Shown piece by piece: positions 22,264 through 31,945 of a DNA stretch of 64,000 nucleotides. The stretch's first letter is position 1, and each line of letters begins with the position of its first letter. The translations under genes were made by a program, and so were the position numbers. Under the pieces are notes generated by a model. That model saw only the letters and a program-made list of their open reading frames with translations, had not been told where the DNA came from and made no database searches. The stretch is from Strongylocentrotus purpuratus (taxonomy: Eukaryota; Echinodermata; Echinoidea; Camarodonta; Strongylocentrotidae), in assembly GCF_000002235.5 (NCBI RefSeq), contig NW_022145601.1, positions 9,877,658 through 9,941,657 on the forward strand. Reading direction: 5' to 3'.

Positions 22264-22828
22264 GATCTTGAAAGAAGAGTCGATCAAAAATAATTTCTTA
22301 CAAGAAGCAGAAAAAATTGGCAAGCAAAACAAAAGAGTTTGCGGAATATTGGACAACTAATAACAAAGTTATGATTAATGACTTGAAAAAACGGGCAAAT
22401 CACTGAAAATTTTCAGGGATGTTGCCAATTTGTTGATGTTATGGGTGCACAACTCACCATTCAATTCATATATATTCACAGTGCAAAATTCATCATTTTT
22501 ACAGAAAGATACAAATCTTGTACTAATGCAAACATGCAAAAAAGGGGGCCACATACCTACCAAGAAGATATCCTACAGTTAGAGTTTTGAGGAAATCATA
22601 ATTTGGGGGTAAAAAGTTACATTTTATAACATTGATATCAATATGATAAATGGTCAATTGTGCACCTATGATGTCATCAATTGCCAATTTGTCTAAATAT
22701 TCAAACATTCATAACTTTCTTATTAATTGTCCGATTTCACTCAATCTTGTTTTGTTGTTCTGCTCACAAAAATTTTCTGCTTCTATTGAAAAGATATTAT
22801 TTTTGGGTGGACTCTTCTTTTAAGTACT
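22264..22828. mobile_element. Foldback MITE with about 120-bp inverted arms
   Basis: Left arm 22264-22382 and right arm 22698-22828 are inverted complements at moderate identity. Paired words are GAAGAGTC/GACTCTTC, AGAAGCAGAAA/TTTCTGCTTCT and AAAGTTATGA/TCATAACTTT. The roughly 315-bp centre has no ORF of note. It lies about 250 bp downstream of the stop codon of the exon above. Confidence 0.65.
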
Positions 22829-23282
22829 TTGAAAGTTGTGTAACAGTTAGAGCTGTTGGCAATCGGGCTTTTCTGCAGTATGTAGCATTGGGGGAGGGGC
22901 AATCCCCCTGTGGGAACCTATCCCCTTTGTTGTCCTGTGTTGAATTTAAAGTTTGTAGTGTTGGGGGTAGGGCTACCTTCCAGCCAAATCCAGTGTTAAA
23001 TGTAGAGGGGAAAAACTAGGTACAAAGTTTGAGGCTTACGACTTGTAAAATTACATTGTGAGGAAAGTGTGAAAAAAACAAAGAGTCCTTGCTTGTCAGT
23101 AGCACATTTTTATACAAAATTGTTAAAGGCCCCTGCACCCTATCAAAATTACCTCTTCAACCTTATTAATAGCCAAGTTCCCCCCCCCCCCTTTCAACGA
23201 AAGAGGCTGTTTTGTAGCTTTGTAGTTGACTTCAACTCAGTAAATAGCCAATTTCTCATTTACATTTCTGATGACATGTTAA
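22821..23282 (+). repeat. Duplicated segment, copy A
   Basis: Colinear with 24956-25446. Shared words include TGTACTTTGA or its variant, ATCCCCCTGTGGG, CTTCCAGCCAAATCCAGTGT, GACTTGTAAAA, a poly-C run and TTCAACTC. Divergence is substantial, including indels and a different homopolymer content. Confidence 0.65.
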
Positions 23283-24530
23283 CATATTTTTTGTCTCCGG
23301 CGAACAAGCAGGGGACTACGAAATGGGCTCCGTACCTTTGTGTGTGTCCATCTTTCTGTCTGTCCGTCCATGTTTGATCAAAATGCTACTTATTCGCCAT
23401 TTCTCACCAGATTTTGATTCTGTTTTCTTTATGGGATGGCTCTAGGTGAGATCTTCAAAACTTTTGCCCCAAATTTTGACCTTTGACCTTGATTTTTAAC
23501 CAATGTTCTACATTTTGCTACAAATGCTTTCTGCACTGTAACTTAAATACTGATTGGAATTTCAAAATTGTTGGTATATAGTTACAGAATGATAAAATAC
23601 AGGTCAACTTTGTATGGAGTCTGTTGGTCAAAGGTAGGTCACAGCTCTTTAAATATGCAAAAAAAATCATTTATGCAAAATTGTGTTTCTGTCCAATAAC
23701 TCAAAAAATCTTTGCCCAATTTTCACCAAATTTGGTGTCGATGGGAAGTAAATACAGGTCAAGTTCAAATATGGGCTCTGTATGCCAAAAGGTCAAATGT
23801 CAAGGCTCATAAAATATGCGGAAAACCTTATTATTTATGCAAAATTGTGGTTTCCATCCAATAACTCAAAGAATCGACGCCAAATTTTCACCAAATTTGG
23901 TGGGTTGATGAAAGCTATTGAAAATACAGGTCAAGTTCGAATATGGGGTCCACAGTTCAAAAGGTCAATGGTCAAGGCTCATTAAATATGCAAAAAATCT
24001 AATTATGTGAAATTGTGGTTTCCGTCCAATAACTCCATAAATCTTTTCCCAATTTTCACCAAATTTGGTGGGTTGATAGTATTGAAATACAGGTCAAGTT
24101 CAAATATTGGGTTCGTAGGTCAAAAGGTTGAATGTAAAGGCTCATTAAATATTCAGAAAACATTATTTAATGTGAAATTGTGGTTTCCATCCAATAACTC
24201 CAAAAATCTTTGCCCAATTTTCATCAGATTTGGCATGTTGCTTGAAAGTATTAAAATACGGGTCAAGTTCAAATATTGGGTGTGTATGTCTAAAGTTCAA
24301 AGGTCAAGGCTCATTAAATATGCAGAAAACCCCGTTATTTATGCAAAATTATTTAAAAACATGGTTTCCGACTGAAAAATAGAATAACCTTTCATAAATC
24401 TTTGTATATTTGGGGTATTGCTATTGTTAAGTTCAAATTTGTCAATGGCCAAAGTTCATTAGATTATTTTGAATGCATGAAGCAAGGGCATCTGTGGCCC
24501 AGGGACACAATAATTTTCTAGTTTGTTGCC
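23283..24530 (+). repeat. Array of five ~165-bp tandem units with unique edges
   Basis: Units begin AAATATGC-like at about 23653, 23813, 23984, 24147 and 24316 (spacing 160-171 bp). Each contains TTATGCAAAATTGTG, CCAATAACTC, CCCAATTTTCACCAAATTTGG (or variants), a spacer, TACAGGTCAAGTTCAAATAT and AAAGGTCAA. The edges are TTTTGTCTCCGGCG on the left and CCCAGGGACACAATAATT on the right. Short open frames in the array reflect shared codon patterns, not a protein. The unit is nucleosome-sized. Confidence 0.7.
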
Positions 24531-24955
24531 TGAAAAAGTAAATGTGCTCACAATTCTCTACCAATTTAAGCCAGTACTTCTGCAATTCATAGACAAGATT
24601 TCAAAGATGTAATTGAAAATATAAATCAGTGCAAATGCCTTTTTACGGGCCATTCGTAATTTTCAATGATTTACAATTTTGATTTTTTTTTTCTTCATTT
24701 TTCACCCATTGGTTTGAAAGTGAAATAAATTTCAATTTTCGAATTTGTGGTTTGACACACACCCACAATTTTGTTGAAAAAAAAAATCGAAAATTTAATA
24801 CATTGTGAATTATGAATGTTTTTTATTTCAAAAACTGTTCATGTTCTACACACAAATATGGGTATTAAAGGGTTGTCCTTTTCCAAGTTAGGAGTAATTG
24901 AGACACGTTTTTGCTCTGATGCAAACCTTTATGTTGAAGGTTTAACAAACATATT

Positions 24956-24999
24956 TTATGTACTTTGAGGTTGTGTAAAAGTTTTAGCTGGTGGCAAAT

Positions 25000-25030
<31 letters not shown>

Positions 25031-25446
25031 GCAGTGGCATGGGAAGGGGGGGGGCAGATCCCCCTGTGGGTATCCTTCCCCTTGTTGCTCTCTGTGGAAT
25101 TTGGGGATTTAAGAAGAGGCATCTTTTCCCTGTTGTGGTAGAGGGGGAAGGGCTGCCTTCCAGCCAAATCCAGTGTTAAATTTAGAGGGGGAAAACCATG
25201 TAGAATGTTTAGGGCTTCTGACTTGTAAAAAAATTCCTGGTGACAAAAGAGGTATAGGGAAAGGGTTCTTGCTTTTCAGTGCACACTTTTAAACCAAATT
25301 TTAAAACCCCTGTAGCCAATCGAAATTGCCTCTAAAACCTTAAAATTAGATGAGCACCCCCCCCCCCCTTCTTCCCCAAATAGGCTGATTAGTAGTTGAA
25401 TTCAACTCTTATAAACTTCTCATTTGCACTTCTGACAACGTGTTAT
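24956..25446 (+). repeat. Duplicated segment, copy B, with a T run
   Basis: Second copy of 22821-23282, carrying an insertion of about 28 T residues (25003-25030) and G- and C-runs. With copy A it brackets the ~165-bp tandem array, so the whole 22.8-25.4 kb block is a composite repeat. Confidence 0.65.
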
Positions 25447-26281
25447 GTTTACGGTTATTCTTTGGGATGGGGCTGTCCTGATTATGTTTGTTTTTCTTAG
25501 ATTTCAAAAGGGCTAAAGCCAAATGTTTCCTGCTCCAAAATAAGAGTTTTCTTTTTACCTTTGTGGAATTGAAGTGAAGAATTCCTAATTCGTTTCAGTG
25601 GATATGTTATAAAAAGTTTTGAGTTGAAGAATTATTAATACATTGATCTTTTATATTGCTATAAAAGTTATTAAGCAAAGCAGAAGTATACCTTCAAATC
25701 ACTGTGCTGAAATTACACGATTCAGTTTTTCAACCTGGATTCATTTAAGTCAAATTTTTAAGTGCTTAATCCAATTTGGAAAATGGGGTAGTTGTAGACC
25801 CTAATTTTTGCCACTGGTTTTTCAATAGCAGACCTAAGATCATCTTCTTCTTTGTTTGCATGTGTATGTCCATCTGGGATCTTGGTGCATTTTTTTTTGG
25901 GGGGGGGGGTGGGTGGTCTTCACAGCCTCAGTTCAAGTGGGGTCACTCATGAGATTGAATTGGGGTCGCTCCTTATCACATGCCATCTCCTTAGTATTTT
26001 TCTTCGTAGAAAAGTTAGTTTTTATCGATTCATTTATTTCTTAACTAATGTACATGTAGATACAGGTGTAGAAGAAAATGTTATCTTGAAAGTGGTTGAT
26101 TACTATCAAAATAATGAAAAGGTTATTACACTTTAGAAAACAGACCAATTTGCATATTTTCAACATTTTCTTTTTTGATTCAGAAACTTGAAATTACTAG
26201 GTTTTTGATGATGTATGTTACATTTCTTCCACTTTAAGTTGAAAATTTGTTATTTGAGGGGACATTACCTTGGACTCGCCC
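25447..26281. other. Intergenic sequence, no gene recognised
   Basis: AT-rich with a G10 run near 25900. Nothing recognised. Confidence 0.4.
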
Positions 26282-26810
26282 TATTTATTTTTCTTTTCAG
26301 CAGAAAGCCACTGCTATGTCTAGTGTTTATTATTTATTTTTCATATTTGTTTCCAGCAGAAAACCACTGCTATGTTTACTAGTGATATTTTTTATTTTTA
26401 TTTTCAGCAGAAAGCCACTGCTGTGTCTAGTGTTTATTATTTATTTTTCATATTTGTCTTCAACAGAAAGCAACTGCTATGTTTACTAGTGATATTATTT
26501 ATTTTTCTTTTCAGCAGAAAGCCACTGGTATGTTTACTAGTGATATTATTTATTTTTCTTTTCAGCAGAAAGGCACTGCTATGTTTACCAGTGTTATTAT
26601 AGCAGAAAGCCACTGCTCTTTACAAGTGTTTATTATTATTTTTTATTATTTTTTTTCAGCAGAAAGCCACTGCTTCATGTATGTTTACTTGTTTTCATTT
26701 TTAGTCTTTATTGATAGACAACATGACAAATTTTAGCTACACAAACAATGAATGAATGTTACAATATATGTTTACTTTTTAGCAGAAAGCCACTGCTATA
26801 TGTTTACTTG
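26282..26810 (+). repeat. 51-57 bp minisatellite of splice-acceptor-like units
   Basis: Nine CAGAAAGCC-type starts at 26301, 26357, 26408, 26464, 26515, 26566, 26603, 26660 and 26783. Most units read TTTTCTTTTCAG, CAGAAAGCCACTGCTATG, then TTTACTAGTGATATT or TCTAGTGTTTATTATT. The T-rich stretch plus CAG closely resembles a 3' splice site, so the array repeats an acceptor-like sequence. Two unit variants alternate at the left end (56, 51, 56, 51 bp spacing), showing higher-order amplification. Confidence 0.75.
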
Positions 26811-27059
26811 TTATATTTACTTGACTGTGTTTATTATTTATATTTGTCTTTATTTGGAATTTGTCTTTATTAGCTGGAATCCATGAATCTCTATACATCT
26901 CATCAGGAACATTTCAGTATACCTTGTGTCAAATATTGTATTCTTCAATGACCTTGCTATGCCATCTCTCATACTGGATTTTGTCAAAGAAATAAAGTTT
27001 ATCCATAAAAATATAATTCACAAAATGAATACTGCATCATCATTAAGATGATCGTGATA

Positions 27060-27096
27060 CGGTTGATGACGATGATGATAATGGTTGTGGTGATGA

Positions 27097-27127
<31 letters not shown>

Positions 27128-27360
27128 TATGATGGTTGTGATGATGATTATGATGTTTATGATGATGGTGACGATGATGATGTTTATGATGATAATGGTT
27201 GTGATGATGATGGTGATAATGATTACGATGATGTTGACGATTACAATGATGGTGATTATGATGACGGTAATGATGGTGATTATGATAATGTGATGTTGAT
27301 GACGATGAGGGTGATGAAGGTGATAATGATGCTGATCACTATGATGATGAGATAATGTTG
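27060..27360. repeat. (GAT)n-type trinucleotide tract, imperfect
   Basis: About 300 bp of GATGAT/GATAAT/GGTTGT variants. The Met-rich frame 27048-27293 is an artefact. Confidence 0.85.
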
Positions 27361-27419
27361 ATGGACTTGTGTGTGTGCGTGCGTAATATTCTCGAGATAA
27401 TCCAAGGAAGCGGAGCGAT

Positions 27420-27438
27420 GGTGGGGGGGGGGGGGGGG
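27420..27438. repeat. Poly-G run
   Basis: GTGGGGG followed by an uninterrupted G run, close to a C10 run at about 27520. Possible non-B DNA. Confidence 0.7.
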
Positions 27439-27589
27439 TGAATACTCAATCAGAGTTTAGGCCTTCCTGTATATTCTATATATTCTATTCTATATAAGTG
27501 AGCAAATGAAGCTGGAAATCCCCCCCCCCCGGCCCCCACCTCTTTCCTGCTTGTAATTTTTTTTCGGATGAATTATGCATAAACCTACA

Positions 27590-28500
27590 AAACCTGCAAC
27601 AGTGGACCCTATTTACAGACCATGTCACCGTGGACGTTAGACCTGGCAATACACACCTCTTCTTTCCAAACCTGCAACAGTGGACCTCTATTTACAGACC
27701 ATGTCACCGTGGACGTTAGACCTGGCAATACACACCTCTTCTTTACAAACCTGCAACAGTGGACCTCTATTTACAGACCATGTCACCGTGGACGTTAGAC
27801 CTGGCAATACACAACTCTTCTTTCCAAACCTGCAACAGTGGACCTCTATTTACAGACCATGTCACCGTGGACGTTATACCTGGCAATACACAACTCTTCT
27901 TTCCAAACCTGCAACAGTGGACCTCTATTTACAGACCATGTCACCGTGGACGTTAGACCTGGCAATACACACCTCTTCTTTACAAACCTGCAACAGTGGA
28001 CCTCTATTTACAGACCATGTCACCGCGGACGTTAGACCTGGGCATACACAACTCTTCTTTCCAAACCTGCAACAGTGGACCTCTATTTACAGACCATGTC
28101 ACCGTGGACGTTAGACCTGGCAATACACAACTCTTCTTTCCAAACCTGCAACAGTGGACCTCTATTTACAGACCATGTCACCGTGGACGTTAGACCTGGC
28201 AATACACAACTCTTCTTTCCAAACCTGCAACAGTGGACCTCTATTTACAGACCATGTCACCGTGGACGTTAGACCTGGCAATACACAACTCTTCTTTCCA
28301 AACCTGCAACAGTGGACCTCTATTTACAGACCATGTCACCGTGGACGTTAGACCTGGCAATACACACCTCTTCTTTCCAAACCTGCAACAGTGGACCTCT
28401 ATTTACAGACCATGTCACCGTGGACGTTAGACCTGACAGTGGCAGTACACACACCTTCTTTACAAACCTGCAACTGTGGACCTCTATTTACAGACTATTA
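27590..28500 (+). repeat. 79-bp minisatellite, about 12 units
   Basis: GTGGACC-type unit starts occur every 79 bp from 27601 to 28391, then a last partial unit near 28477 after a 7-bp insertion (GACAGTGGC). Units are nearly identical; main variants are ACACC/ACAAC, TTTACAA/TTTCCAA and one GTTATACC. Because 79 is not a multiple of 3, successive units cycle through all frames and create many overlapping artefactual ORFs. Recent expansion is likely. Confidence 0.9.
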
Positions 28501-28535
28501 TATCAATAATAATAATAATAATAATAATAGTAATA
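28501..28535. repeat. (ATA/AAT)n microsatellite
   Basis: AATAAT run at the right edge of the 79-bp array. Confidence 0.8.
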
Positions 28536-28639
28536 ATAGTGTTTTTATACCCAGGGTTGCCTCTTCAGTTCTTCGAACTGTTATCCTAGAGGGCCCTGCT
28601 ATTATTACCCCTTGCACATTAGCCGTTAGGCTACAGTTG

Positions 28640-28760
28640 ACCCCTGTATTTTAAGACTATGCTACCGTGGACTTAAGGCTTGGCAGTACACACCTATTCT
28701 TTACAAACCTACAACCGTGGACCCCTATGCGACTGATTATACCACCGTGGTTAAAGTGCC
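28640..28760 (+). repeat. Degenerate 79-bp units beyond the array
   Basis: GCTACCGTGGAC-TTAAGGCTTGGCAGTACACACC, TTTACAAACCTACAACCGTGGACC and ACCACCGTGG match the 79-bp unit at reduced identity. They show that the array was once longer and decayed at this side. Confidence 0.6.
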
Positions 28761-28786
28761 CTATTAATGTAATTATTATGTATTAT

Positions 28787-28979
28787 TATGTATTATCCCT
28801 CCGTTCATCGTCCTCCTTACAATTCACTCTCGGCCCACGTACGAAAACCCGATATGGGGACTGCCTTCTCCCCCATTGCCCCTACCCTCTGGAATAAACT
28901 TCCACCTCACATCCAAAATGCCCAATCTGTTGAATCATTTAAATCCCTTCTCAAGACCCACCTATTTAAGCAGCTATAA
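28787..28979 (+). pseudogene. Non-LTR retrotransposon polymerase, C-terminal remnant
   Basis: The plus strand encodes LRSSSSLQF-x-LGPRTKTRYGD in one frame, then in the next frame AFSPIAPTLWNKLPPHIQ and SVESFKSLLKTHLFKQL followed by TAA (28977-28979). The LWN-LP-x-I, S-x-FKS-LK-x-HLF pattern is the well-known extreme C-terminus of CR1/L2-like and Jockey-type LINE polymerases in marine animals. The change of frame near 28855 is a frameshift, and nothing of the reverse transcriptase core precedes it, so this is a 5'-truncated, dead copy. The 3' tail continues to about 29137. Confidence 0.75.
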
Positions 28980-29134
28980 TTTAATTTTGTAGTATATTGT
29001 TGGAGGTGCACACCAAGTTAGTTTATAATTAAGTAGTTTGTTTATTATTAATTATGTATTGATTTTTTTAACGGTATTATGATTAGACAGACCACATGTG
29101 CGCTTTGAAACACCCGTACAAAGCGCCTTATAAA

Positions 29135-29201
<67 letters not shown>

Positions 29202-29215
29202 GTTATTACCATTAC
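28980..29215 (+). mobile_element. LINE 3' untranslated tail and (TTA)n microsatellite
   Basis: After the polymerase stop a short 3' region contains TACAAAGCGCCTTATAAATG directly before an uninterrupted (TTA)n run (about 29138-29200). Ending in a trinucleotide microsatellite is a known trait of CR1/L2-type LINE tails, so the (TTA)n probably arose as the element's terminus. Confidence 0.6.
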
Positions 29216-29726
29216 CATTATTATTATCCTTATTGTTACTATTGCCATTATTATTAGTAGTAACGTTATTACATGTATTATGATTATTATTGTTATTATT
29301 TTTTTTCTCATAATTATTTTTTTATATTGTTTTCTCATTATTATTATCACATAAACATCTATTATTGTTTTCCATCATCGTCCGAAACGCATACTTAAGT
29401 CACATTCGTTTGAATTATGCATAATTGCCTGAATTTTCAAAATGTGTCCACGTTAGTATGGTCTTCTTAGGTCCGTGTTTTGTTAGGAGTCAGGGTCCAC
29501 ATTTGGATATGATGGCTATAAGGGTATGTGCATACATGTACGTCCACAGTTTGGATGTGGAAAACATATCTCTCCAGAAGGCCCGCAGAGTTTCTTTCTT
29601 GGTGTTTTCGTAATGGTCGTACCAAATGTAACTATAATCTAGCATCTGGTCCGCATGCGCCATTGAATAAAGATGTCCACGATTGTACAGTAAGAAATAC
29701 ATGTCCGCGTTTTAAGGCCTATACAA
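29216..29726. other. Intergenic sequence, no gene recognised
   Basis: Decayed TTATTA sequence to about 29345, then unremarkable DNA. Confidence 0.4.
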
Positions 29727-29752
29727 GTATGTGTGTGTGTGTGTGTGTGTGT
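29727..29752. repeat. (GT)n microsatellite
   Basis: Pure GTGTGT run of about 12 repeats. Confidence 0.85.
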
Positions 29753-30653
29753 TCGCGGGGCAGACTGTGTGCACAGGCAGTGTGATCACCCTACTATTAT
29801 CCATTCTACAGAACTCTTTGGTTTCAGACTTCTCAGGTGATACATTATGATTAAGAAATTATTCTAAGCAGTGGAAATTTTATAGCACTAAACAAAAAGA
29901 ATACTAATAAGTAAAAAAGAGACGAAATCTTTCGTTACGTGTTCTTGAAACGCCAATATGCGTCACATTTTTTTGTTAAAGGCAGAGACTGAAAACCTCC
30001 CATTACCTTATTAACACTTGTTTAATCCTTGCGATGAGATTAAATTTAAAAAACAAACATAAAAAACAGCGGCTCTCATTTCATGTTAAGTTTTCATGTA
30101 ATTGTAATAATTTTACACTGATTCACAAACATCATAATGATTTGGCAATTTGAAAAAATGAACACTACACAATAGTTAGTTTTAATACATGCAAGAAAAT
30201 ATTCCAGAATTGTGAATCTCACTACAACAAACGCTTAAGAGATTATTTTACAGAAAAACATAGGACCAAATTATTATACAAACTAACTAAAATGTAAACA
30301 TACGCAAAAGTCTCACTTTAACGCAGGTGGCTTTAAATACACTTCAAATGCCAGTTTCTTTTCCCCAAAATTTTATCAAAAATAAACCCCCCCAAAACGC
30401 ACAAATAAAAACACCGTTTTCGTGCCTCGACGTTTAATGGCGATGGGTTCTGATAACTTGCAGTCCATTTAGATATCTTATTTATCATCAATGTTACATC
30501 ATTCAGATTCCGTACTCAGATCAAAGATTACATCAAGATCCCATCACCACGAATGCTAACGGCCAGATAATTTGTTGATATAGAATTATTAAGTACCCTG
30601 TCAAATATCCTCAACCCCCTGAAAACAACCAATCCAAGGTTTCTAAGACATTC
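29753..30653. other. Intergenic sequence downstream of the GPCR
   Basis: AT-rich. Nothing recognised. Confidence 0.4.
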
Positions 30654-30929
30654 CTAGGTAAACCGGAAGCTAATGAGACCGACGGCCCCTAAAACCAATA
30701 CCCCTCGGTCCCGCGGGCTGTCGGTGTCGTACGTGGGCTGTAGCAGTAACTGCCCGATTGCAAAAACAATTCTGGTGGTATAGTTGTCCGGAAGGTAATC
30801 TTGGAACAGTTGTCCTGGGAGGGGGTAAACATCCGGGGATACTTGAACGGATGGTAACAAATCCCAAAAGGAGTAATTATCCGGTTGGTAGTCATCTGAT
30901 GATGAAATTCCAGGTGGTAGAAATGTCAA
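30654..30929 (-). other. Open frame just downstream of the GPCR, probably 3' UTR
   Basis: A 91-codon minus-strand frame starts about 50 bp beyond the GPCR stop. All three minus frames are fairly open here, unlike most of the window. The frame has a repeated (Q/L)PDNY motif and related PGQLF/PSV-type segments, and the DNA repeats TATCCGG/TGTCCGG/CATCCGG words, which points to local minisatellite-like duplication. No known domain. Most likely part of the GPCR 3' UTR or an unrelated repeat. Confidence 0.25.
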
Positions 30930-30979
30930 AAAACTTCAAGGTGCTTGTACTTTGTTACAAACGATGGTCCGTGGTGATT

Positions 30980-31945
30980 TTATTCGGACTTCCTCTGGAA
31001 AATCTTGATGAAAGGTTCAGCTCCTTCTAGAAAGGCACGGCGGAAAGGCCTGTCTCGGAAACAGTAAACGTACGGAGTAATCGCGGACGAAAAGGATATC
31101 ATGACGAAAGATCCGTCCAAAATGGTGATGTAAACCGTTTTTGGCAGGTCTGCAGTGACAGCGAGGATGTGCGAGAGGATCGTAGGTAACCAACAGATAC
31201 AGAAGACACCCACGATGACCAGGGTGGTCTTCACCGCCTTCACTTTGCCTGGCGTGCCATCCCGTGGTCCGAACAGCATCTGGACGTCAGCGATTCTGCG
31301 TGACTGGTGTATGGCAATCTGGAGGATCTTCAGGTTTAAGATCAACAGAGTGATACAAAACAAAGTTATAGCAACGGCGACAAAGTACAGAATCCCCTGT
31401 TGCACCGGATCAGTGTAGTGCACTCCGCTGCAGCGTATAGATGGTGTTTCGGCCGACACGGAACTGAAGATCCCAAACGCTATTCCGATGATGATGACGC
31501 TTGCCACCCAGGAAAGCCCGACGAACATGGCAACTCTTTGAGTCGTTATCAGTACGGCGTACCGAAGGGGTCTGGTGACTGCAACATAACGGTCGGTCGT
31601 CGCGGCGATGTAGTGCAGGGCAGCGATGAGTCCAAACATGTAGGATAGTAAGGACAAGGCAGAGGTGAGCAGGAAAGAGCATGTGGTTTCTTCATGACGG
31701 TTGTACAGCTCCAGTGGGATGGATATCAAGCCGGAGAAAAGGTCAGTAACTGCAAGGCTTGCGAGAATGTAGTTTTTGGGAGTTTGCAAAACAGGGTTTT
31801 TGTAGACAGCCCAAATGGCGAGACCGTTTCCAACCAAAATGACAATTGCGGTGATGGTCATCACAACAACAAGGAATTCATGCCGCAGAGATGAACTATC
31901 GTTTTCAAGCAGTGCATCAGAATCCATTCTTGATGTAGAATTCAT
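30980..31945 (-). CDS. Rhodopsin-family (class A) G protein-coupled receptor, intronless, orphan
   Basis: Encodes 321 residues in one exon, near the family's minimum length. ATG at 31945, with an in-frame TAA about 10 codons upstream; Met7 is an alternative start. The N-terminus has two N-glycosylation sequons (N2, N15). Seven hydrophobic segments are visible: TM1 ~24-47 with the GN pair at 39-40, TM2 ~59-79 with D68, TM3 ~89-113 followed by DRY at 118-120, TM4 with W146, TM5 ~184-209, TM6 with CWLP at 251-254, TM7 ~271-294. C89 and C172 are placed to form the usual extracellular disulphide. Unusual points: TM7 ends TPYVY (290-294), so the NPxxY Asn is Thr, and TM5 lacks the common proline, a trait of the melanocortin/EDG/cannabinoid group. 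Helix 8 (FRDRPFRRAF) and the short tail are normal. The TAA stop overlaps an AATAAA (30978-30983). It is a plasma-membrane receptor; the ligand is unknown. Intronless class A receptors are greatly expanded in sea urchins. Confidence 0.93.
   Translation of the reverse strand: MNSTSRMDSDALLENDSSSLRHEFLVVVMTITAIVILVGNGLAIWAVYKNPVLQTPKNYILASLAVTDLFSGLISIPLELYNRHEETTCSFLLTSALSLLSYMFGLIAALHYIAATTDRYVAVTRPLRYAVLITTQRVAMFVGLSWVASVIIIGIAFGIFSSVSAETPSIRCSGVHYTDPVQQGILYFVAVAITLFCITLLILNLKILQIAIHQSRRIADVQMLFGPRDGTPGKVKAVKTTLVIVGVFCICWLPTILSHILAVTADLPKTVYITILDGSFVMISFSSAITPYVYCFRDRPFRRAFLEGAEPFIKIFQRKSE

Noticed and set aside
23624..24375. Overlapping 60-120 codon ORFs with similar peptides
   Set aside because: They follow the ~165-bp tandem units in shifting frames and contain stops in each frame. 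No coding conservation is visible.
27048..27293. Met-rich 81-codon ORF
   Set aside because: Product of the GAT/ATG trinucleotide tract.
27590..28500. CRISPR array
   Set aside because: Units are contiguous and identical throughout, with no unique spacers, and the DNA is eukaryotic.
27590..28509. Repeat-encoded peptides (MDLYLQTMSPWT type) as a repeat protein
   Set aside because: The period of 79 bp changes frame at every unit and most frames hit a stop at the GTTAG within each unit.
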